Made by a program: the position numbers and the translations under genes. The notes beneath the pieces were generated by a model, which was not told the origin of the DNA, ran no database searches, and worked only from the letters and a program-made list of their open reading frames with translations. Shown here in pieces: positions 6,391 through 11,380 of a stretch of 11,380 nucleotides of DNA. How positions within the stretch are numbered: the stretch's first letter is position 1; each line of letters begins with the position of its first letter. This DNA comes from an uncultured Bacteroidales bacterium (GTDB lineage: Bacteria; Bacteroidota; Bacteroidia; Bacteroidales; P3), in the NCBI GenBank assembly GCA_900319595.1, contig ONOZ01000027.1:1-11380 (forward strand), in the 5' to 3' direction.

Positions 6391-8661
6391 ATGAAAAGGC
6401 TGATTATAAATTTGTTAGGTGTAATGTTGCCGACAATATGTCTATCGCAAGTTGGCAATTTTCTAAAAATGATAGAACATAAAGAATTTGATAAAATTCC
6501 ATCTCTTATTGGTGGGGTGTTTGGCAACGATACTAATACGGCAGATTATTATAATATACAATATCAATATTATATTGATGCAGATAATCCAAACAGAGAT
6601 TCTTTGCTTGCATATTTTTATGTTTTGAAATATAATGAACTATCCAGAACTAAGATTGAAACATTCGAACTTGCACAATCGTTGTTGACAATAGTTTATC
6701 AGAGCAGAGATGTAGAAAAGTTCAATCGCTATATTGAACTTACCCCTCAATATGAGGATTTGAATAAAGAGGCAAAGCGTATTCGTAACCAATTAGCTTA
6801 CGAGCAAATACAAGAAAGTCAAAGTATTGAAGATTATAGGCAATTTATTTCACTTTATCCCGATGCTCCCCAGATAGAAGATGCAACTCAATGGTTAAAC
6901 GAGAATCTTTTTCAAACGTATGTAAGACAAGGCAGTATAGACTCTTTGAAAATGTTTGCACAAATAACGAATTATGAATCTTATAGAGCAAAAGCTTTAA
7001 CTGAAATAGATAGATTGTCGTTTGCGAAAGCATTAAAGGGAAATAGTATAGATTCATATATGACTTATATACGTAAATTTCCGAATGGGAGTTACATAAA
7101 AATGGCAAAAAATAATATAGAAAAACTCCAATATGAGCAGTATGTTACTAAGGGTAGTATTACCGATATGATTTTGTATTTAAATACTCATAGCAAGTCG
7201 GATAAGATGTACGAAGAGATTGTGAGTAAACTTTCGTTGATTGCAATAGAAAAATACTCGTTACTTGCAATGCAAAAAGTCTATGAAATAAAACAGGATA
7301 ACAAATTCTTGAAAACCTTTGCAAAGAAATATGCCTCCGATTTGGACTTGCACCAAATTAGTATGTTGATAGAATATTTTCCATTCATGGCACAGGATGA
7401 GGATATTGTGCAAATGAAACATAACGCTGAGATATTGGAACATTTAATGAATAAACCTAAACTCATGCTGGATGATTATAAAAAAAATAAGAATTTATTC
7501 AAATCTCTTAATGCCAATAAAGTTGCTAAGGTTATTGAAAGGTTTGAGGAATTGAACTCTCAACAGCCACAAAATAAGGCGTTACAATTTGAATTAGACA
7601 ACGATCGTTCTTATGTACAGTTCAAAAAAGCAAGTGCTATGGAGTTAAATTTTGTACTTACTGAAAATCAAGACAACGTACTGACAAAGCATTCTGATAT
7701 TAGATTATTTGCACAAAGTGATACAAACGGTTATGATTGGTATGCTGGAAATAAGAATAGAGATATTTATGTTTGTTTGAAAGAAAATGGCAAATGGGAC
7801 GATACGATTTTACTTTCTATAAATACTCGTTATGATGAGACCGCTCCTGTTTTATCTGCGGATAAGAAAATGTTGTGGTTTTCGTCTGATAGAGGACTGA
7901 ATTTTGGAAAGAAAGATATTTATGTTTCATATAGAGAGGACACTAACGATTGGAATAGTTGGAGTGAGCCGATATTATTGCCTAAGGAATTCAATACTCC
8001 AGATGATGATTATATTGTATATTCCAGTGATAAGATAACGGTTATAACACAGGACTCTACTTTCAATGAGGATAATTATATATATATGGAAGGAACATTG
8101 AATATAGAGAGTGGTAAGATACATGTATATAATGGTAAAGAAAAGGACAAGATATCTAATACAGAAATCTATATCTATGATAAAAACACTCTAAGACTAA
8201 TCAATATCGTTCGCACTAATCATCATGGATACTATGCATATATAAAAGAGAATGTACCTATAATAATGCATGCTAATCAAAAACAATATTTTTCAGCATT
8301 GACAGATGTTAATCCTATACTATATGATATAGAGGAGATGAAGCAAAGAAGGGAAATCATAACCATAGCATCTCCTTTTGATAGTGAGGGGAAAATGCAC
8401 AAAATTGGCAAAAAGAATTTAGAATTATTAGCAGATTGTCTTATTGGAACGGAGTATATGATTCAAATTGGGGTTCATACAATTAATTATAAAGGCAAGG
8501 TTGATATAGCAACATTGAATGACAATCAAGCAAAGATGATTTTTGATGTTTTGAACAAAGCTGGTGTTGATAAAGACAAGTTGATAGTAAAGGGATATGG
8601 TAAAGAAAATGTTGCTCAAAGTTGGGAAGGCAAAGACTGTATAGATATTTACATTTATTAG
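6391..8661 (+). CDS. PorE-like exported protein: helical repeats, PD40, regulatory-like domain, degenerate OmpA domain
   Basis: A 756-residue protein with a signal peptide, probably cut near CLS-Q (19/20). Its domain order resembles PorE, the OmpA-family protein linked to T9SS in Porphyromonas. TPR-like helices span about 85-390, including four 37-residue repeats (145-292). PD40-type beta-propeller motifs follow at 455-550 (ETAPVLSADKKMLWFSSDR at 483-501), but only about two blades are evident. A carboxypeptidase-regulatory-like fold lies at 575-635 (IHVYNG, EIYIYDKNT, GYYAY), then an OmpA-like domain (about 660-756; IQIGVHTIN, VKGYGKEN). The Asp and Arg that bind diaminopimelate in OmpA domains are Ile698 and Gln713. 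It starts 4 bp after the previous stop. Likely periplasmic or outer-membrane-associated. PorE identity is by architecture only; an unrelated PD40/OmpA paralogue is possible. Confidence 0.75.
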   Translation: MKRLIINLLGVMLPTICLSQVGNFLKMIEHKEFDKIPSLIGGVFGNDTNTADYYNIQYQYYIDADNPNRDSLLAYFYVLKYNELSRTKIETFELAQSLLTIVYQSRDVEKFNRYIELTPQYEDLNKEAKRIRNQLAYEQIQESQSIEDYRQFISLYPDAPQIEDATQWLNENLFQTYVRQGSIDSLKMFAQITNYESYRAKALTEIDRLSFAKALKGNSIDSYMTYIRKFPNGSYIKMAKNNIEKLQYEQYVTKGSITDMILYLNTHSKSDKMYEEIVSKLSLIAIEKYSLLAMQKVYEIKQDNKFLKTFAKKYASDLDLHQISMLIEYFPFMAQDEDIVQMKHNAEILEHLMNKPKLMLDDYKKNKNLFKSLNANKVAKVIERFEELNSQQPQNKALQFELDNDRSYVQFKKASAMELNFVLTENQDNVLTKHSDIRLFAQSDTNGYDWYAGNKNRDIYVCLKENGKWDDTILLSINTRYDETAPVLSADKKMLWFSSDRGLNFGKKDIYVSYREDTNDWNSWSEPILLPKEFNTPDDDYIVYSSDKITVITQDSTFNEDNYIYMEGTLNIESGKIHVYNGKEKDKISNTEIYIYDKNTLRLINIVRTNHHGYYAYIKENVPIIMHANQKQYFSALTDVNPILYDIEEMKQRREIITIASPFDSEGKMHKIGKKNLELLADCLIGTEYMIQIGVHTINYKGKVDIATLNDNQAKMIFDVLNKAGVDKDKLIVKGYGKENVAQSWEGKDCIDIYIY
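6823..7266 (+). repeat. Four 37-residue protein repeats in the PorE-like protein
   Basis: The dipeptide Ser-Ile recurs at residues 145, 182, 219 and 256, an exact period of 37. Each copy has an aromatic or aliphatic residue four and seven positions on (SIEDYRQFISLYP, SIDSLKMFAQITN, SIDSYMTYIRKFP, SITDMILYLNTHS), followed by a second helix. Copies are preceded by related residues (YVRQG, ALKGN, YVTKG). The DNA itself is not conserved between copies, so this is an old protein-level repeat, probably a TPR/Sel1-like helical hairpin. Confidence 0.65.
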
Positions 8662-8720
8662 ATAATATTCTTTGTTATAATTATGCAAGTAAATCATTGT
8701 TTGATAATGTGAAATGTAAA

Positions 8721-8754
8721 AGCGGAAGGGTTGTTTTTGTATCACTCTTCCGCT
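8721..8754. terminator. Bidirectional hairpin terminator between the operon and tnaA
   Basis: AGCGGAAG (8721-8728) and CTTCCGCT (8747-8754) form a perfect 8-bp stem around an 18-nt loop. It is the most GC-rich structure in an AT-rich intergenic gap, between plus-strand genes ending at 8661 and minus-strand tnaA ending at 8790. On the minus strand the stem is followed by TTTTAC; on the plus strand the run is AAAGTTTATT, a weaker tail. It probably serves both transcripts. Confidence 0.75.
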
Positions 8755-8789
8755 AAAGTTTATTATATTATTTTACTATTCTGCAAAAT

Positions 8790-10166
8790 TTAACCTAAAC
8801 GTTTCAACTGAACAGTGAAATGTCGCATCAATGGAGCTTCCCAAGTAATCTCAACTCCTCTTGTTATCTCGTTTCTGCGGTCGTAAACGTTCTTTAATGC
8901 AGCAGCAATTACGTCCATATGATTGTCAGTATACACACGGCGAGCAATACATAAACGTAATAGATCTAGACCTCCAAAACGATTCTCACGAGTTATAGGG
9001 TCGCGGTCTGCAAGTATGTACCCAATCTCACAGCCACGAATTCCTGCCTCCAAATATAACTCACAAGTCAATGTTTGAGCAGGAAACTCTTCTTTTGGTA
9101 CATTGCAAAGAACTTTATCCGCATCAATGAACAAAGCATGACCACCGACAGGACGCTGATAAGGAATTCCATACTCGTCTAATTTCTTTGCTAAATATTG
9201 AACTTGGTGAATACGAGTTTCAAGCATATCAAACTCTGTGTTTTCGTCCAAGCCAACTGCCAAAGCATTCAAATCTCTACCGTTCAATCCGCCATAAGTT
9301 AAGAATCCTTCGAAAGGAATACAGAATTGTTTAGCACCTTCGTACCAATCTTGGTTGCTAGTTGCGATAAATCCACCCATATTTACCAAACCGTCCTTCT
9401 TAGCAGACATAGTCATAGCATCAACGTACGAATACATCTCTTTAACGATTTCTTTGATAGTTTTATCTTTGTATTTTTCTTCTCTAGTCTTAATGAAGTA
9501 AGCGTTTTCAGCACAACGGGCAGAGTCCATCACAATAGGAACGCCATATTTGTGGCACAATTCACAAGTTTCTTTGATGTTTTGCATACTTACAGGCTGA
9601 CCTCCAACAGTGTTGTTTGTAACTGTCAATACCATGAAAGGAACATTACCTTTGTTTTCAGTAAGTACTTTTTCCAATTTTGTTAAAGAAACATTGCCTT
9701 TGAAAGGTAGTTCTAATTGAGTGTCCTTTGCCTCATCTATAGTAACGTCTATAGCCTTTGCTTTGCGGAATTCAATATGTCCTTTGGTTGTATCAAAGTG
9801 TGCATTGCCAGGAATAACATTGCCTTCTTTTACTAAGTAAGAAAACAAAACATTTTCTGCTGCACGTCCTTGATGTGTAGGAATAACATATTTGAATCCA
9901 AATATACGTTGAACGACCTCTTCAAATTTGTAGAAAGATGAAGCACCTGCATAACTCTCATCGCCTAACATCATTGCAGACCATTGACGATCTGACATAG
10001 CTCCCGTCCCAGAATCCGTTAAGCAGTCAATATAAACTTGTTCTGCTTTTAACATAAATACGTTATAATGAGCCTCTTTTAACCATTGCTCTCTTTGTTC
10101 TCTTGTGGATTTCTTTAATGGTTCTACCATCTTAATTCTCCACGCTTCTGCGAAAGGTATTTCCAT
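8790..10166 (-). CDS. tnaA: Tryptophanase (tryptophan indole-lyase)
   Basis: A PLP enzyme that splits L-tryptophan into indole, pyruvate and ammonia in the cytosol. It is 458 residues, close to the family norm of about 455-475. The PLP-binding lysine is in MSAKKDG (Lys256/257), PLP contacts include Asp214 and Arg217 in VMDSAR, and substrate-side motifs LTDSGTGAMSD (49-59) and THQGR (97-101) are present. The sister enzyme tyrosine phenol-lyase is very similar, but three positions that separate them favour tryptophanase. Asp125 in HFDTT stands where the lyase has Thr124, Ile381 in CEIG where it has Arg381, and His449 in MRHFT where it has Phe448. It ends in a convergent terminator and is read from a near-consensus promoter about 190 bp upstream of its start. 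No tnaB-like transporter is in the window. Confidence 0.95.
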   Translation of the reverse strand: MEIPFAEAWRIKMVEPLKKSTREQREQWLKEAHYNVFMLKAEQVYIDCLTDSGTGAMSDRQWSAMMLGDESYAGASSFYKFEEVVQRIFGFKYVIPTHQGRAAENVLFSYLVKEGNVIPGNAHFDTTKGHIEFRKAKAIDVTIDEAKDTQLELPFKGNVSLTKLEKVLTENKGNVPFMVLTVTNNTVGGQPVSMQNIKETCELCHKYGVPIVMDSARCAENAYFIKTREEKYKDKTIKEIVKEMYSYVDAMTMSAKKDGLVNMGGFIATSNQDWYEGAKQFCIPFEGFLTYGGLNGRDLNALAVGLDENTEFDMLETRIHQVQYLAKKLDEYGIPYQRPVGGHALFIDADKVLCNVPKEEFPAQTLTCELYLEAGIRGCEIGYILADRDPITRENRFGGLDLLRLCIARRVYTDNHMDVIAAALKNVYDRRNEITRGVEITWEAPLMRHFTVQLKRLG

Positions 10167-10355
10167 AATATTAAAATGTTTTTAAATTGTTTATTATATT
10201 AAAAATGAAATATTCTAAAGAAAAGATATGTAGTTCAGAAAAGACCTACTACACACTCAATAAAAGAAACCTATCAAGTTCTTTTATATTAAGAAAATTG
10301 TGAGATAAAAATATTCTATTATTGATTCTCAGCATATTTATATAATTTACAGGTG
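10167..10355 (-). promoter_or_regulatory. Long predicted 5' leader of tnaA with two hairpins
   Basis: If transcription begins just after the promoter at 10356-10386, the tnaA mRNA carries a leader of roughly 180 nt, unusually long beside the 25-50 nt predicted for guaA and pnp. It contains a 9-bp AT-rich stem (10260-10268 with 10279-10287, 10-nt loop) and a 5-bp stem GTAGT/ACTAC (10230-10234 with 10248-10252, 13-nt loop). The final 60 nt before the ATG are nearly pure A/T and unstructured. This suggests, but does not prove, post-initiation control. No known riboswitch is recognised. Apart from the 28-codon ORF listed separately, no gene is seen here. Confidence 0.4.
10249..10335 (-). CDS. Possible 28-residue leader peptide upstream of tnaA
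   Basis: ATG at 10335, about 15 nt after the predicted transcription start, opens a frame for MLRINNRIFLSHNFLNIKEL plus DRFLLLSV, ending at TAG 10251-10249. Its position mirrors the TnaC leader peptide of enteric bacteria, but it has no tryptophan and no Pro at the end, so it cannot work by the TnaC mechanism. The first leader hairpin lies inside it, and its stop codon sits in the 5' arm of the second. A short AT-rich ORF by chance is a real alternative. The frame also continues upstream past the promoter, which argues against the reading frame itself being selected. Confidence 0.22.
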   Translation of the reverse strand: MLRINNRIFLSHNFLNIKELDRFLLLSV

Positions 10356-10386
10356 CAAAGGTACGAAAGAAATTGATATAGGCAAA
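10356..10386 (-). promoter_or_regulatory. Near-consensus Bacteroidota promoter for tnaA
   Basis: On the minus strand TTTG (10386-10383) is followed after 19 bases by TACCTTTG (10363-10356). This matches both the -33 TTTG and the -7 TAnnTTTG elements at the accepted 19-21 base spacing, and is the best promoter in the window. It points at tnaA, with a start expected around 10350. It diverges from the pnp promoter, and the two -7 elements are 62 bases apart. Confidence 0.75.
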
Positions 10387-10425
10387 ATATTTTTTAATAA
10401 ATCTTATATTTTCCCAAAAATTTTG

Positions 10426-10433
10426 TAACTTTG
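10426..10433 (+). promoter_or_regulatory. Predicted -7 element for the purine nucleoside phosphorylase gene
   Basis: TAACTTTG matches the Bacteroidota -7 consensus TAnnTTTG and lies 54 bases before the ATG at 10488, predicting a leader of about 45-50 nt. The -33 region (around 10402-10406) lacks TTTG. It is back to back with the tnaA promoter. Confidence 0.6.
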
Positions 10434-10487
10434 CAAATATGATATATATAAATATATGTATAAACCATTCATAAAATATAGAGTAGT

Positions 10488-11300
10488 ATGGATTACGAAA
10501 AAATATTAGAAGCAAAGAATTATATATATAGCAAAATAACCTCGGAGCCTTCGGTTGCTATAATTTTGGGTAGTGGCCTTAGTGGGCTGGCAAATGAAAT
10601 AGAAAGTCCAATAACTATACCTTACAAAGATATTCCGTATTTTCCTGTTTCTACGGTCAAAGGTCATAGTGGCAATTTGATATTTGGGCAAATCAATAAT
10701 ACGAATGTTTTGTGCATGCAGGGACGTTTTCATTATTATGAAGGGTATTCTATGCAAGATGTTACTTTCCCAGAGCGTGTTTTTGCACTTATGGGAATAA
10801 AAAAACTAATTGTTACGAATGCTGCTGGAGGTATAAACAAAAATTTCTCGTGTGGGGATATTATGCTTATAACTGACCATATCAATTTTATGCCTAATCC
10901 ACTTATTGGCAAAAATGAAGAGCGTTTTGGCGAGAGATTCCCCTCAATGAACGAGGCCTATTGCAAGAATTTGAGGAGTTTATGTTTGCAATGTGCAGAG
11001 AGATTGAATATTAACTTACAACAAGGTATTTATGTTGCAGGAACTGGACCAAGTTTTGAGACTCCTGCCGAATATATGATGTACCGATTATTAGGTGCGA
11101 GTGCAGTGGGTATGAGTACCGTGCCAGAAGTTATTGTTGCTGTACATTCTCAAATGAAAGTGTTAGGTTTGTCAGTTATCAGTAACGTTTTCAATGAGGA
11201 TATAGATGCAGAGCAAACACATACGGAAGTTTTAGAAAATGTTAATAGTGCTACAGAAAAGATGGTTATGCTTGTAAAAGAAGTAATTAGACAAATGTAG
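10488..11300 (+). CDS. punA: Purine nucleoside phosphorylase, trimeric (PNP/MTAP) type
   Basis: Cleaves purine nucleosides such as inosine and guanosine with phosphate to the free base and (deoxy)ribose-1-phosphate, for purine salvage in the cytosol. The 270-residue length suits the trimeric class. Phosphate-site residues are Ser29 in ILGSGLSG, His60 in VKGHSG, Arg80 and His82 in GRFHYYEG, and Ala112 in TNAAGG. Nucleoside-site residues are Phe190/Glu191 in GTGPSFETP, Met209 in GMSTVPE and Asn233 in VISNV. The Asn at that last place favours a 6-oxopurine phosphorylase over methylthioadenosine phosphorylase, which has Asp there. The segment FNEDIDAEQTHTEV replaces the more usual loop before HEEV but keeps the His (245). 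Single gene with its own promoter and a terminator 35 bp downstream; divergent from tnaA. Confidence 0.93.
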   Translation: MDYEKILEAKNYIYSKITSEPSVAIILGSGLSGLANEIESPITIPYKDIPYFPVSTVKGHSGNLIFGQINNTNVLCMQGRFHYYEGYSMQDVTFPERVFALMGIKKLIVTNAAGGINKNFSCGDIMLITDHINFMPNPLIGKNEERFGERFPSMNEAYCKNLRSLCLQCAERLNINLQQGIYVAGTGPSFETPAEYMMYRLLGASAVGMSTVPEVIVAVHSQMKVLGLSVISNVFNEDIDAEQTHTEVLENVNSATEKMVMLVKEVIRQM

Positions 11301-11335
11301 AATAATATCAAGAAATAATTTGGTAATTAGCAATA

Positions 11336-11371
11336 AAAAGACAGTATTACTTGTGATTAATACTGCCTTTT
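11336..11371 (+). terminator. Rho-independent terminator after the purine nucleoside phosphorylase gene
   Basis: CAGTATTA (11342-11349) pairs with TAATACTG (11358-11365) around an 8-nt loop. After one A/C mismatch the stem continues as AAAAG/CTTTT (11336-11340 with 11367-11371), so the 3' arm ends in a T-run. It lies 35 bp past the stop codon. The matching A-run at the other side means it could also stop a convergent transcript entering from the right. Confidence 0.8.
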
Positions 11372-11380
11372 GTGTTTGTG

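Noticed and set aside
8428..8745. 105-codon minus-strand ORF over the 3' end of the PorE-like gene
   Set aside because: It runs antisense to the OmpA-like domain and into the terminator hairpin; composition reflects AT-rich DNA only.
9327..9686. 119-codon plus-strand ORF opposite tnaA
   Set aside because: It lies wholly antisense to a clearly conserved enzyme, has low-complexity Phe/Ser/Val-rich composition and no recognisable motif or start signal.
8790..10166. Tyrosine phenol-lyase as the identity of the PLP enzyme
   Set aside because: Overall similarity is high, but the three discriminating positions are Asp125, Ile381 and His449, as in tryptophanase, not Thr, Arg and Phe.
10249..10515. 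88-codon minus-strand ORF spanning the tnaA/pnp gap
   Set aside because: Its start lies upstream of the predicted tnaA promoter and it crosses both promoters; only the last 28 codons could be transcribed, and they are listed as a tentative leader peptide.
10488..11300. Methylthioadenosine phosphorylase
   Set aside because: The base-binding position is Asn233 and the NAAGG motif is of the nucleoside phosphorylase type.
1..11380. CRISPR arrays, tRNA/rRNA genes, insertion sequences, phage or toxin-antitoxin genes
   Set aside because: I saw no regularly spaced DNA repeats, no tRNA-like cloverleaf, no transposase or terminal inverted repeats, and no small paired genes. The window reads as ordinary chromosome with one unusual operon.

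Overview
The window looks like chromosomal DNA of a Bacteroidota species, most likely in the order Bacteroidales. Three things point there: strongly AT-rich sequence, start regions matching the Bacteroidota promoter (TAnnTTTG at -7, with TTTG at -33), and envelope genes typical of this phylum (a type IX secretion system (T9SS) cargo-like surface protein and a PorE-like PD40/OmpA protein). I cannot name the genus.

Layout. (1) 1-840, minus strand: a partial polyprenyl-phosphate GlcNAc-1-phosphate transferase of the WecA/TagO type, with its C-terminus beyond the left edge. (2) 841-1023: a very AT-rich divergent promoter region with a TAnnTTTG element on each strand and a perfect 20-bp palindrome. 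(3) 1024-8661, plus strand: four tightly packed genes, probably one operon. They are guaA (GMP synthase), an orphan periplasmic-binding-protein-like exported protein, an 871-residue protein with the hallmarks of a T9SS cargo, and a 756-residue PorE-like protein (helical repeats, PD40, carboxypeptidase-regulatory-like fold, OmpA-like end). (4) 8662-8789: a hairpin serving as a shared terminator between convergent units. (5) 8790-10166, minus strand: tryptophanase, tnaA. (6) 10167-10487: the divergent tnaA/pnp control region. It holds a near-consensus tnaA promoter, a predicted leader of roughly 180 nt with a 28-codon ORF and two hairpins, and a promoter for the next gene. (7) 10488-11300, plus strand: a trimeric-type purine nucleoside phosphorylase, followed by a terminator hairpin.

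How it fits together. guaA and pnp are standard purine metabolism (GMP synthesis and nucleoside salvage), and tnaA degrades tryptophan to indole, pyruvate and ammonia. The least explained part is the three exported proteins behind guaA. Their packing (36-bp gap, 16-bp overlap, 4-bp gap) suggests they are made together as an envelope module of a sensor/binding protein, a secreted surface protein and an outer-membrane-associated scaffold. The scaffold's OmpA-like domain has lost both residues that normally bind diaminopimelate. The joint function is inference; only the domain signatures and gene packing are visible in the sequence.
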